This document shows positions 44,169 through 53,101 of a stretch of 64,000 nucleotides of DNA, one piece after another. How positions within the stretch are numbered: the first letter of the stretch is position 1; each line of letters opens with the position of its first letter. This stretch comes from Planctomycetota bacterium (GTDB taxonomy: Bacteria > Planctomycetota > Planctomycetia > Gemmatales > Gemmataceae). Made by a program: the position numbers and the translations under genes. The DNA lies in the NCBI GenBank assembly GCA_021781415.1, contig JAJXWW010000052.1, forward strand, positions 1 to 64,000. The letters run 5' to 3'. The notes under the pieces are model-generated. The model saw only the letters and a program-made list of their open reading frames with translations. It did not search any database and was not told the DNA's origin.

Positions 44169-45385
44169 AACGAATCCACCGTCATAAGATCGTCGTCTTG
44201 CGAGAACTTCACGTTGTCTGAGTTCGAGGCTGGGGCGTCCGTCGCCGGAGACGGTCGATCCTCTCCCTCGTCGACGTGGGGACAAAGCTCCGCGAACGCT
44301 TCGCGGTACAACTCCGCTTGCGTGATGAAGCCAAATTTCTCTTGCACGCACAACCGCCCACGCCGTCCCATCTCCGGCAGCTCGTCTGGGTTTTCGAGCG
44401 CGGCGAGGATGCGATCGGCCATCGTCTCGGCGTCACCGGGCGGTACGATAAAGCCACTTACCCCGTCTTCAATGATCTCCGGCGTTCCTCCCACGGAAGT
44501 GCCCACCACCGGCACGCCGGCCCCGAACGCTTCGAGAACGACATTGGGCATGCCCTCGGTGTAAGACGGCAGCACGAGCAAATCGAAGTACGGCACGAAG
44601 CGGTCGAGATCGGCTCGAAAGCCGGCCAACAGGAAATTCTGTCCCATGCCGGCCGCGTTGATTTGCTTTTGCAAACGCGCGCGTTCGGGGCCTTCCCCGA
44701 ACAGAACGAAGCCGACGGAAGGTTGTTCGCGCAGTACGCGCTCCGCAGCCGCCACGAAGACTTCAAAGCCCTTCTCGGGACTCAGCCGTCCCGCCGCCCC
44801 AACGATTTGAGTGCGCGGCTGCCGGAAGTAGCGCAACAACTTGGCGCGATAACGAGTATCCGGCTCGTGAAATCGCTCCGGATCGATGGCGTTGTAGATC
44901 ACGCGGACGCGGTCGGATGGCACGCCGGTTCGCCGAACCCGCGCCGCCTGAGCCTCCGACACGCAGACAACCCGATCCATCCAGCGCAAATGAAAGCGGT
45001 CGAGCTTCTCGTACAGTCGGACCTTGAAGCTCTCTCCGGTCCAGCCGCGCGCCACGGCGACGACGGGTAGCTTTTGCCGCCGCGCCGCCAAACGACCGAG
45101 AAGATTGGCCTTATATCCGTGGCAACACAGAACGTCCGCACCGACCCGTTCGAGATGTCCCGCGATCTCGCGCGCCGCCGACCACAAGCGCGGAGTATCG
45201 TATTTCAGGGCCACAGCCTCAAAGCCGTGATGCCTTGCCGTACTCAAAAAGGATCGACACCGCCCCCCCTCGGCAAATGACAGGAATACACTTTGATGCG
45301 TCTGAGGCAGATGGTGGGCCAACCCCAACATCTGCCGTTCGGGACCGCCGTGAAAGGTCGATGCGGTCAGGTGAACGATAATCAT
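44156..45385 (-). CDS. glycosyltransferase family 4-type, GT-B fold
   Basis: A 409-residue protein beginning MIIVHLTASTFHGGPERQML, a classic GT4 N-terminus. The donor domain shows VGAAGRLSPEKGFEVFVAAAERVL, FGEGPERARLQKQI, and LPSYTEGMPNVVLEAFGAGVPVVGTSVGGTPEIIEDGVSGFIVPPGDAE with the conserved E-x7-E. ATG 45385 is chosen for its strong ggaggagag site; the frame is open to 45982 but that is antisense to the neighbouring gene. The C-terminal 40 residues are acidic and probably disordered. Part of the exopolysaccharide operon. Confidence 0.85.
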   Translation of the reverse strand: MIIVHLTASTFHGGPERQMLGLAHHLPQTHQSVFLSFAEGGRCRSFLSTARHHGFEAVALKYDTPRLWSAAREIAGHLERVGADVLCCHGYKANLLGRLAARRQKLPVVAVARGWTGESFKVRLYEKLDRFHLRWMDRVVCVSEAQAARVRRTGVPSDRVRVIYNAIDPERFHEPDTRYRAKLLRYFRQPRTQIVGAAGRLSPEKGFEVFVAAAERVLREQPSVGFVLFGEGPERARLQKQINAAGMGQNFLLAGFRADLDRFVPYFDLLVLPSYTEGMPNVVLEAFGAGVPVVGTSVGGTPEIIEDGVSGFIVPPGDAETMADRILAALENPDELPEMGRRGRLCVQEKFGFITQAELYREAFAELCPHVDEGEDRPSPATDAPASNSDNVKFSQDDDLMTVDSLCNR

Positions 45386-45459
45386 CGGCTCTTCTCTCCT
45401 CCGTAAATCGGGTACAAATCCCGATACTCCGCTGCCTTCGTCCGTTCGGTAAGTCCGAA

Positions 45460-46749
45460 TTACCTTCGGCGAATCTTCCCTTCCGCCGCACACTGTCGCC
45501 ACACGTCCTCCATTCGCTCGGCCAACGGCTCCCAGTCGTACTGTTCGAGGACTTTCTCCCGACCTCTCTCGGCTTGCGCGTGGACGATCTCCGGATGGCG
45601 AACGGCGGACACAATAGCATTTGTAAGATCGTCTATGTCGTCCACTACCGTAAGGTCTTGCCCCTCTTCCAAGCGCAACCCTTCGACTCCGACGCGCGTC
45701 GAGACGACCGGTGTTCCGCTGGCCAGCGCTTCGAGAATCTTGAGCCGCGAGCCGCCACCGATGCGCAAGGGAACGACGAGTAGGCCGCAATCGGCAAGGT
45801 AGGGTCTCACGTCCGGCACGTTGGCGTGCAGCTCGACGCCGGGCATGTTGGCAACGCGAAGGCGCAGGGATTCGGCAGGATTGCGGCCGACCAAGCACAA
45901 TCGAGTTCGCGGCTCGACCGCGCGGACGGCGGGAAACACGCGCTCGAGCAGCAGCGATACGCCATCGAGATTCGGCCGCCAATCGAGACTGCCGAGAAAG
46001 AGCAAGCGATGCGCCGTGCGCCGGCGGGCCTGCGGCTGAAAATACTGAGTATCGACGCCGTTTTCGACGATGTCCACTCGCCCAGCGCCGAAATCTTCGC
46101 GCAGCCGTTGGGCGTCCGTGGCACTGACGGCGACGGTGCGCTCGACGTCACCGAGTATTCGTCTCTCAAAATTCTTAAATTTGTGCCATTGCCTCCCGAT
46201 GTACCAACGGCGGAGTGGATTGGTCTCGGTCTCGTAATAGCGCTGCCAGATAACCGACTCGACGTTGTGGGCCACGACCACCCGATGCTTGTCCGCGATG
46301 CCCCGGAGCGACTCGGCATAGGGAGTCCATTCGCAGTGCCATACGTCCACGCGCCGCCGACGGGCGATGTCGGTTAAGGCTCGACGCAACGCTCTGCTGT
46401 TGTGCGTGGCGACCGAATAGGGCAGAGGCGAGAGCAGATTTGCTCCGAGGCGAAGATAGAAGCCAAGCCCAGACTTCGCCGGAACGGCGCGATCGACGAC
46501 AACGGTTTCCACGCCGCGATCCGCGAAGAATCGCGCCGCTTGCTCGGCCTCCTCGGCGTTTGCGTTGCGATGACAGACATAAGTGAGGCGGTGGCGCTGC
46601 GCCAGATGGAGCGTCAAGTTGAGCGTGCGGATGCGCTTGCCCGAGGTGGGGGGATAGGGCAACTCTTCATCGACCATCACCACGCGCAACGCGGAGGCTG
46701 GACGAGAGGAGGAAGAGGAAAGTGCCGCTGTCGAGAACGTATCGCGCAT
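45460..46749 (-). CDS. glycosyltransferase of the exosortase-associated stp1/TIGR03087 type
   Basis: A 429-residue GT-B enzyme. The N-terminal part has DEELPYPPTSGKRIRTLNLTLHLAQRHRLTYVC, and the middle VAHNVESVIWQRYYETETNPLRRWYIGRQWHKFKNFER, the signature of the sugar transferases found beside exosortases (PEP-CTERM/EpsH1-associated). The donor site reads VPLRIGGGSRLKILEALASGTPVVSTRVGVEGL. ATG 46749 is chosen because aggtg precedes it at six bases; a GTG three codons earlier overlaps that site. Same operon, after the deacetylase gene. Confidence 0.85.
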   Translation of the reverse strand: MRDTFSTAALSSSSSRPASALRVVMVDEELPYPPTSGKRIRTLNLTLHLAQRHRLTYVCHRNANAEEAEQAARFFADRGVETVVVDRAVPAKSGLGFYLRLGANLLSPLPYSVATHNSRALRRALTDIARRRRVDVWHCEWTPYAESLRGIADKHRVVVAHNVESVIWQRYYETETNPLRRWYIGRQWHKFKNFERRILGDVERTVAVSATDAQRLREDFGAGRVDIVENGVDTQYFQPQARRRTAHRLLFLGSLDWRPNLDGVSLLLERVFPAVRAVEPRTRLCLVGRNPAESLRLRVANMPGVELHANVPDVRPYLADCGLLVVPLRIGGGSRLKILEALASGTPVVSTRVGVEGLRLEEGQDLTVVDDIDDLTNAIVSAVRHPEIVHAQAERGREKVLEQYDWEPLAERMEDVWRQCAAEGKIRRR

Positions 46750-46779
46750 GAGTTTCACCTGGATCTCGGTCGCACGGCT

Positions 46780-47703
46780 TTAGGCCGCTCGTTGCAGTGC
46801 TTCGGTAGAGGTCAGCCATTCGCCCAGCGCTTCGGACATCGTGGCGAAGCGAAAATCTCTCAACAATCGAATCAGGCGCGTCTCCGTTTTTCGCAATCCA
46901 ACGTAATGGCGAAAGGCACGCAATGCCCCGGGGCGGAGGCGCGGCTGCTCCGGATCGAACTCCCAAGGGTGCAAGTAGACGGCAAAGGGGCGGTTTGCCG
47001 CGTTGATGGCTCGCAGTCCACGGCGCGTCATCCCGTAGGGGTAGAGTCGGAAATATCCGCCGCCACCGACGGGCAGAGGATAGCGCATCAAACGCCAAAC
47101 GGGAGGCGGAAACTCCCAGAGACACCCCCCCGCTCTTTCGATGCGATGCGGATAGAGCGGAGCGTCGGCCATGCCGTAGCGGTCGTGGTGCGTCGGATAA
47201 ATGCTGGAATCGAAAAGAAAGCCTTCTTCCAAAAGTACGTCGAGCGCCCACTCCGAATGCTTGGTAATCGAGAAACTGGGCGCTCGATACGAGCAAACAC
47301 TCTCGCCCAGAATGTCTTCCAGAACCAACCGCGCCAGTCGTAGATCGACGCGGAATTGCTTGGGCGATTGTTCGTAGATCAAGCGATGGGCATAGCTGTG
47401 GCAGCCGACCTCATGGCCCGCTGCGCGAATGGCGCGGACGAGCGAAGGCTGCCGCTCGGCCACCCAGCCCAGAATGAAAAAAGTTCCGCGCACTCCCGCC
47501 TCGGCCAAAAGGTCGAGAAGGCGGTGCGTGCTATCGCCGACGCGCGGCGGCAGCATCTCCCATTGCGAGCGCGAGACGCAACGATCGAATCCGGAGACGT
47601 GATAGTAATCTTCCACATCGATCGTCAGCGCGTTCAGCAACGGGCGCGGAGTATCCGTCGCGCTGGGCTTTGTCTCCCACGGGAGTCGCTGATTCTTTAT
47701 CAT
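46780..47703 (-). CDS. polysaccharide deacetylase, exosortase-locus subfamily (DUF3473)
   Basis: A 307-residue NodB-fold enzyme. The metal/catalytic motifs are visible: LTIDVEDYYH (two Asp), GHEVGCHSYAHRLIYEQS (metal histidines), SYRAPSFSITKHSEWALD, and a late AVYLHPWEFDPEQPR (motif with catalytic His). The DUF3473 tail (RFRHYVGLRKTETRLIRLLRDF-like) is that of PEP-CTERM-locus deacetylases. It removes acetyl groups from a sugar residue of the polymer or its precursor. ATG 47703 lies 17 bases after the GT2 stop; the frame is open further left but without support. No signal peptide. Confidence 0.85.
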   Translation of the reverse strand: MIKNQRLPWETKPSATDTPRPLLNALTIDVEDYYHVSGFDRCVSRSQWEMLPPRVGDSTHRLLDLLAEAGVRGTFFILGWVAERQPSLVRAIRAAGHEVGCHSYAHRLIYEQSPKQFRVDLRLARLVLEDILGESVCSYRAPSFSITKHSEWALDVLLEEGFLFDSSIYPTHHDRYGMADAPLYPHRIERAGGCLWEFPPPVWRLMRYPLPVGGGGYFRLYPYGMTRRGLRAINAANRPFAVYLHPWEFDPEQPRLRPGALRAFRHYVGLRKTETRLIRLLRDFRFATMSEALGEWLTSTEALQRAA

Positions 47704-47720
47704 CCGCGGACTCCTTATAT

Positions 47721-48824
47721 CTAGGCCGCACGACGTTTCGGTTGCACGAGCGGAATGATTTCTTCTTCGGGAGGGCTTTGGCAGCCCAATAGGACTTCCG
47801 ACCAGACTCCGATGGCGGCACCGGCGTGAATGGTCGGGAACACCAGGGGCAACCAGGGCAAGACCTTCCCGTCGCGCTCGCGGATGCAGAGTGCGAGACT
47901 GGCGAGGAGAACCACCGTGGCATAGACGCCGAGAACCCCGACATACAGCAGTGCCGCAGCCGCGCTCCACCACGCGAAGAGAGGGCCGAGGACTACCCCG
48001 GCCAGAAACGCCGCCGGCAAGAACCCAGGCAACGAGAACGTATCGGGATGTTTGCGGAGTAGCCGAACTCGACCTCGGCCATACCGCGCCATTTGCTTGA
48101 ACAGCCCCGACAGCGAGGCGCGCGGCCGGTAATGGACGCGCGCTTCAGGCGCGAACCAGCAGGTCATGCCGGCCCGTGCGACCCGATGGTTGAACTCGAC
48201 ATCCTCGCAGGCATCGAAATGTTCGTCGAACAAGCCGACCGTCTCGAAAACGCCCCGCCGATAAGCGATCGCCGCGCTCTGCGGAGGTATAAATCCAGGG
48301 CGGTCGGAGTAAATGTACGAAGCGGGATGATGGCCCAGACGCGATGCCCGCGCCGCCGCGATCGCTCGTTGATGACTGCTGACGTTGGTGGCGTCCAGCG
48401 GTTGTGGACGCGCCACGCAGTCGGCATCGCTCTCGGCGAAGGCATCGGCGATATTTTGTAGATAATTCGGATTGTTTAACTCGCAATGTCCATCGATTAG
48501 CAACAGAATGTCGCCGCGCGAAGCGCGGACGGCGGCGTTGCGGCCGGCGCTCGACCAGCGGCGCGGATTGTCCAACAGGCGCAATTGCGCATGCCGCGCT
48601 TGCAACTCCGTCACGATAGCGCGCGTCTCGTCCGTCGATCTCCCATCGGCAACGAGAATCTCATAGCGGGCTGGATCGTAGCGCTGTTCCAACAGTTGAT
48701 TCAGCGTCGCGCCGAGGAAATTCGCCTCGTTTCGGACGGGCACGATCGCGGAAATAAACGGAGGCACCGCGCGAGGCGAACGAGCGCGACGAAGCCGATG
48801 TCGTTCGAGTGCTAATTCGTTCAT
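47721..48824 (-). CDS. glycosyltransferase family 2 with C-terminal membrane segments
   Basis: A 367-residue protein. N-terminal GT-A domain: PFISAIVPVRNEANFLGATLNQLLEQ, EILVADGRSTDETRAIV, ILLLIDGHCEL (DxD-like metal site), and a EDVEFNHRVARAG acceptor motif. The C-terminal 120 residues hold three to four hydrophobic segments (GFLPAAFLAGVVLGPLFAWW and following), so it is membrane-anchored. It probably extends the lipid-linked sugar after the priming transferase encoded directly upstream. Start ATG at 48824. Confidence 0.85.
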   Translation of the reverse strand: MNELALERHRLRRARSPRAVPPFISAIVPVRNEANFLGATLNQLLEQRYDPARYEILVADGRSTDETRAIVTELQARHAQLRLLDNPRRWSSAGRNAAVRASRGDILLLIDGHCELNNPNYLQNIADAFAESDADCVARPQPLDATNVSSHQRAIAAARASRLGHHPASYIYSDRPGFIPPQSAAIAYRRGVFETVGLFDEHFDACEDVEFNHRVARAGMTCWFAPEARVHYRPRASLSGLFKQMARYGRGRVRLLRKHPDTFSLPGFLPAAFLAGVVLGPLFAWWSAAAALLYVGVLGVYATVVLLASLALCIRERDGKVLPWLPLVFPTIHAGAAIGVWSEVLLGCQSPPEEEIIPLVQPKRRAA

Positions 48825-48918
48825 CGTTTGTATCCGTTTTCCAAGCGGCAGAAATCGTTCCTTGCCCTCAGGTTCTCTTTTTTCCCCTAGTCTCAGGCGA
48901 CGAGGGGAGACGGTCCTC

Positions 48919-49755
48919 TTAAGCGCTACGGCGAGCGCGCGGCGCTGGTAGGTCGGTTAGCACGTCGCGCATCGCCTCTTCCACCGTGGGACCATCGGGG
49001 ATTCCAAGGATTTTTCCGGCGATGCCAAAGGGCAACCCCAGCGAGTAGGCGGCCGTGCATAGCAACAACCGAGCGTCGAGCCAGGGACTGAGATGGCGGA
49101 TGTAAAACAGATCGTGGGCCAGTTTGCGTCGCACGCTGATGAGGTCCGAGTCGGGAGGCAACTGCACTTGCGCCAAGCCCGTTACTCCAGGACGCACCGT
49201 GAGTCGCTGCCAGTAGCCGGGCAATTCGCGTTCCAGCTCTGGGACAAATTCCGGTCGTTCGGGACGGGGACCGATGAGGCTCATCTCGCCGCGCAGCACA
49301 TTGAGCAACTGCGGCAGCTCGTCGAGATGTGTGGCGCGAAGAATGGCACCGACGGGGGTAACGCGCGGATCGCCGGGCATCGACCACCGCGCTCCCGTTA
49401 GCGATTCACAGTTGTGAATCATCGAACGGATCTTCCAGATCGCAAAGAGTCGGCCGTCTTCGCCGACGCGCGTTTGCGAGTAGAAAGCCGGACCGCGCGA
49501 GGTCAGTTTGACGAGGAGCGCGGCCAAGAGGACGATCGGCACGGCCGGCACGATCAAGAGTACGGCCAGAAGGAAGTCGGCAACGTACTTGCTCGAAAGA
49601 TACCAGCGATGGTTGAGGGGACGTACCGGTTCGCGGTCGAGCGGCAAGCGCCGGCGACGCATCGAATCGAACGCGGACAAGCTGGGGTATCGAGAATCCG
49701 CGCCGTCGGCGACGACGCGGCGATTGGTTTTGGTCTGCAAGGTACTCGCCTCCAT
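48919..49755 (-). CDS. bacterial sugar transferase (priming phosphoglycosyltransferase)
   Basis: A 278-residue protein of the monotopic phosphoglycosyltransferase family (PglC/WcaJ core). It moves a sugar-1-phosphate from a nucleotide sugar to undecaprenyl phosphate and so starts each repeat unit. Evidence: one membrane segment ([25 protein letters not shown], about 59-83), [13 protein letters not shown], the [26 protein letters not shown] catalytic block with Asp-Glu, and [10 protein letters not shown]. The long multi-helix N-terminus of WcaJ is missing, as in the smaller family members. Located between the GT2 and EpsI-like genes. Confidence 0.88.
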   Translation of the reverse strand: MEASTLQTKTNRRVVADGADSRYPSLSAFDSMRRRRLPLDREPVRPLNHRWYLSSKYVADFLLAVLLIVPAVPIVLLAALLVKLTSRGPAFYSQTRVGEDGRLFAIWKIRSMIHNCESLTGARWSMPGDPRVTPVGAILRATHLDELPQLLNVLRGEMSLIGPRPERPEFVPELERELPGYWQRLTVRPGVTGLAQVQLPPDSDLISVRRKLAHDLFYIRHLSPWLDARLLLCTAAYSLGLPFGIAGKILGIPDGPTVEEAMRDVLTDLPAPRARRSA

Positions 49756-49830
49756 GCAAAAACTATTCCGGCGACCTTAAATGGTGTCTTTCTCCGATCC
49801 TTCGGAGAGAGTTTCGATCCCGCCGCGCGG

Positions 49831-50463
49831 CTAACTCGCCCCGAACAGCGTTTTGCGCAGCGCGGGCAACAACTGCGTGAGAAAGTCTTCGCACGGTTCG
49901 TTCCGGCTCGACTCGTTCAGTCCGTTCAGTTCGCGCACCACATACAGCTTGTGCAACACCGGGCAACGGGCGAATTGGAGTCTCGCCTCATCGGCGGCGT
50001 TCCAGTTCACGCCATCGCTCCATCCCCAATACAAACGCAAGCGCGTCTCGTCGGTAGCACTGTTGCGAATCGCGTCGGTCTTCCAGAAGCGATCGCCTCC
50101 ACCGGCTTCGTAGCGATCCTTGAGGCCGATCTGAAACCCGCGCGCGCCGTAGCAGGCTTCCGGCGTGTGGATGGACACCGGGCCGGGACGACCGCAGAAA
50201 ACCAGCAGCGACAAAACCGTTCCCGTCTTGCGGTGAACGTAGCGTCTCTTGAGGAACCCGGCCACGCCACCGCCGGCTTCATCGGGTTTCACTTCCATCG
50301 CCTCGCCGTCCCACTCGCCCAATTCCAACGGGATGTCGTTGAGCCGTTCGGCGGCCTGCGTTGCTTCGATCGGCGGCGTCCATCGGTCGGTCCAAAAGCC
50401 GTGTACGATTCCGCATACCACCAGTGCGGTCGATCCGATGAGAGCGGCGATCCATCGCGTCAT
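49831..50463 (-). CDS. EpsI/DUF3485-like exosortase-associated protein
   Basis: A 210-residue protein with one N-terminal membrane segment (IAALIGSTALVVCGIVHGFW) and a periplasmic domain. It has the EpsI-type pattern: DIPLELGEWDGE, then SIHTPEACYGARGFQI, which corresponds to the H-x-P-E-x-C-[FY] motif, and a C-terminal ARCPVLHKLYVVRE. EpsI-like domains are found fused to or beside exosortases and in methanolan-type polysaccharide loci; their biochemical role is unknown. Here it is a separate protein one gene away from the exosortase. Confidence 0.75.
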   Translation of the reverse strand: MTRWIAALIGSTALVVCGIVHGFWTDRWTPPIEATQAAERLNDIPLELGEWDGEAMEVKPDEAGGGVAGFLKRRYVHRKTGTVLSLLVFCGRPGPVSIHTPEACYGARGFQIGLKDRYEAGGGDRFWKTDAIRNSATDETRLRLYWGWSDGVNWNAADEARLQFARCPVLHKLYVVRELNGLNESSRNEPCEDFLTQLLPALRKTLFGAS

Positions 50464-50502
50464 TGTTGAGTTCCTTATTCTTCGAGACTATCCACAAAGC
50501 CC

Positions 50503-50615
50503 CCCTCGCCCCTGTATTCAGGGGAGAGGGGTCGGGGGTGAGGGGCGAGAATACTCGGAAAAACTCACCCCCTCACCCCAACCCCTCTCCCCCTGAGTAC
50601 AGGGGGAGAGGGGCT
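50503..50615. repeat. ctctcccc repeat, large inverted pair
   Basis: Two copies of the element in opposite orientation: ccctgtattcaggggagagggg followed by gggggtgagggg (about 50510-50545), then a 22-base spacer, then cccctcaccccaacccctctccccctgagtacaggg (about 50568-50605). Each half also folds on itself. The same core is found at 7312-7340. It lies between epsI-like and wzc-like genes inside the operon, so it will be transcribed and could slow the ribosome-free mRNA end or stabilise segments. Confidence 0.75.
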
Positions 50616-50695
50616 TCTCGGACAGCTTCTTACCGTCTTGCAACGCGATCCGAGGCTCGCTCGCGCCTTGGCTTGCGCCGCAAGTTTGTGCGAGA

Positions 50696-52963
50696 TTAAT
50701 GGGCCACCATGCGAGCGCTGGCCGTGGCGGCCAGAGCTTCTTCCGGATCGGCCCCATTGATTACCGCGCCCATGACGCGGATGCCCAACGTCGTCAATCG
50801 TTGCGAGGCCGCATACACGCGCGGCATCTGGCTGACCTCGCGCAACACCGAGAGAATCACGGTATCGACGCGCTGGCCGATCAACAGCGAATCCGTTGCC
50901 GACAACACCGGATGCGAGTCGATGACGATGAAATCGAACTCTTCCTGGAGTTTCTCGAAGATGCCCTCGACGCCATCGCGCGCCAGTGCGTGCAACACTT
51001 CGCGGTCCCATTGGCCCGCCGCCAAGAACGACAGACCGTCGAGCGGCGTCGGTTGTACCGCGTCGGCCATCTCGACTTCGGCGAGCAGCACCTCGGAAAA
51101 TCCCGGCTGCATCGAAAGCTCGAAAAGTTGATGGGCCGACGGATGCCGTAGATCGCCGTCGATCAGCAGCGTCTTGCGACCGGCCCGCGCCAGACTGCCC
51201 GCAAGATGACACGCCACGGTCGTCTTGCCTTCGCCCTGCGTGGCGCTCGTTACCATGACGATGCGCGTATGCACGTCGTCGGCATCTCGCAACAGTTGCG
51301 TGCGCAGGGCGTCGATCGATTCGAGAGCGTGATGGTCTTCCACGGCCGCCTCGGTGTCCGCTCCCACGAGATGATGTTCGAGGTTCGGTACGCTGGGAAC
51401 CGCTCCGACGACGCGCAGACCCAGTCCGCGCGACACCTCCGCCGCCGAACGGATGCGACGCTGGCGCACATCCAACCACGCCACGCCCAAGCACACTCCC
51501 AAGAGCGCGACGACCGGGGCGGCGATGCTGCCGAGAATCTGTTTCTTCATGTCCTTCTTTTGCAGTTCGGCGTCTTGCAGTTTGGTGACGCGCGTGCCGG
51601 CCTGCAGATCGAGTTCTTCGCGGCGCAGTTTCAGATGGAGATCGTCGACAAACTTTTGTTCTTGCGCGATGAGTTGACGCAGCCGATCTTGCTCGACGTG
51701 ATCGGCGAGTTTCATGGTATTCAAATCCTTATTAAACGCCTCCATGTCCTTGCCTAGCTCTTCAAAATGTTGCTTCATCGCTTTGATGGCGTTGGCTTTC
51801 GTCAGACGAACCTGTTCCAAGTCTTCCTTGCCCCCAGTTCCGGTCGTTGACACGGCCTCGGCGAGTTCGTCTTCCAACTCCTTCTTCCGCTTGTCGAAGC
51901 TCGCTTGCGCCGTCTTGATGCGACGTTTGCTGGACACCAGAGACGGATAGAGAACGCCCGGCGTTTTCTCCTCGAAATCGTCGATCAATTCTTGCAGCCT
52001 CGTCATTTCCGCCTTGAGTTTCTGCGCGATGGGGTCGGTCTTGACGGCGGCCGTTATCATCGCGGGGGTGACGGCGTTCTCCTTGATCGCGTTCATCTTG
52101 GCCACATGGCTGGCTAGGTCCGCTTCTTCTTGCTTGATCTTGAGGCGAAGGTCGTTGCGCGTCCGAGTGGCATCGCGGATATTCGCCTGCAACTCGCCGA
52201 TCCGAAACAGGATCGTCTGCGAGTCCATATCGCCGCTCTCTTTCCGCATTCGCTCCAGCTTTTCCTGATTGTTTTTGAGCGCCGAGGAAGCCGAGGCCAG
52301 GGCGGTGTTCATCTCGGAGACTTTCTTCCGCCGCCCGGCTTGTTCGGCATAAACCACATCATCCATGTACGAATCGAGAATGGCCTTGACGATGGCCAGC
52401 GAGACCTGCGGATCGTTGGACGACATCAGAACGGTAACTAGCTCCTGATTCTCCTGAAACTCGACCTTCATTTCCTGTTCGATGTATTGAGCCGGTTCCA
52501 TGCCGGTACGCGCTTCCAGGTTGAGCGCCTTCACTTCATCCTTCTTCAGAGCCGCCGACACGACGGGTCGGCTCATCAATTGGGCGGCTTGAGTCTTCAG
52601 ATAAGTCAAAAAGTCGCCGTGATTCCCGCCGGGATTGTCGCCGATGCGCGGCGACTCGAAGGCGACGCGAACTCGCCCGAAGGCGATATACTTCGGCGAC
52701 AGCAGGAACCATGCAGCCATGCCAGCGAGAACGGCCAGCGTACCGCCCAGCGCGGCGGCCGTCATCCATCGACGGCGCAAGGCATGCAAATAGCTTGACA
52801 CATCCGGTGAGGATCCCATCGGCTCCGGCATCGCGTAGAGATGGGAGTCGCCCACCGAGCCGCGGCGCGAAGGTTCGATGCGTCCGGCGACGGGTTTAGC
52901 ACTTCCGCGCGAAGTGGGAGAATTCTTGGCCGGGTCGGGGAAAGCAGCATCTATCGGTGACAC
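50696..52963 (-). CDS. Wzc-like polysaccharide copolymerase with C-terminal BY-kinase/ParA-type ATPase domain
   Basis: A 755-residue protein that couples a chain-length (Wzz) domain to a cytosolic ATPase. Seen: Wzz start SSYLHALRRRWMTAAALGG with the first membrane helix, a long periplasmic coiled-coil region (about 190-460), second helix GSIAAPVVALLGVCLGVAWL, then ATPase with Walker A SATQGEGKTTVACHLAG, Walker A' LLIDGDLRHPSAHQLF, and FIVIDSHPVL. The tyrosine-rich tail of true BY-kinases is absent (ends ATASARMVAH), so autophosphorylation control may be lost. I chose GTG 52963, which has a ggag site; the frame is open to 53089. Second gene after the exosortase. Confidence 0.85.
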   Translation of the reverse strand: MSPIDAAFPDPAKNSPTSRGSAKPVAGRIEPSRRGSVGDSHLYAMPEPMGSSPDVSSYLHALRRRWMTAAALGGTLAVLAGMAAWFLLSPKYIAFGRVRVAFESPRIGDNPGGNHGDFLTYLKTQAAQLMSRPVVSAALKKDEVKALNLEARTGMEPAQYIEQEMKVEFQENQELVTVLMSSNDPQVSLAIVKAILDSYMDDVVYAEQAGRRKKVSEMNTALASASSALKNNQEKLERMRKESGDMDSQTILFRIGELQANIRDATRTRNDLRLKIKQEEADLASHVAKMNAIKENAVTPAMITAAVKTDPIAQKLKAEMTRLQELIDDFEEKTPGVLYPSLVSSKRRIKTAQASFDKRKKELEDELAEAVSTTGTGGKEDLEQVRLTKANAIKAMKQHFEELGKDMEAFNKDLNTMKLADHVEQDRLRQLIAQEQKFVDDLHLKLRREELDLQAGTRVTKLQDAELQKKDMKKQILGSIAAPVVALLGVCLGVAWLDVRQRRIRSAAEVSRGLGLRVVGAVPSVPNLEHHLVGADTEAAVEDHHALESIDALRTQLLRDADDVHTRIVMVTSATQGEGKTTVACHLAGSLARAGRKTLLIDGDLRHPSAHQLFELSMQPGFSEVLLAEVEMADAVQPTPLDGLSFLAAGQWDREVLHALARDGVEGIFEKLQEEFDFIVIDSHPVLSATDSLLIGQRVDTVILSVLREVSQMPRVYAASQRLTTLGIRVMGAVINGADPEEALAATASARMVAH

Positions 52964-53101
52964 GAGTGAATCTCCGTTATCGTGGTGAATCCGTTCGCAC
53001 AATACCCCGGCACACGCGGTCGCAGGTGCATCCCTGCGTCGTCCGGCCATGGAGCGGCATGACAACTCCGTTTGCCGGTTCCGATGCAATAGTTGCGGAG
53101 T

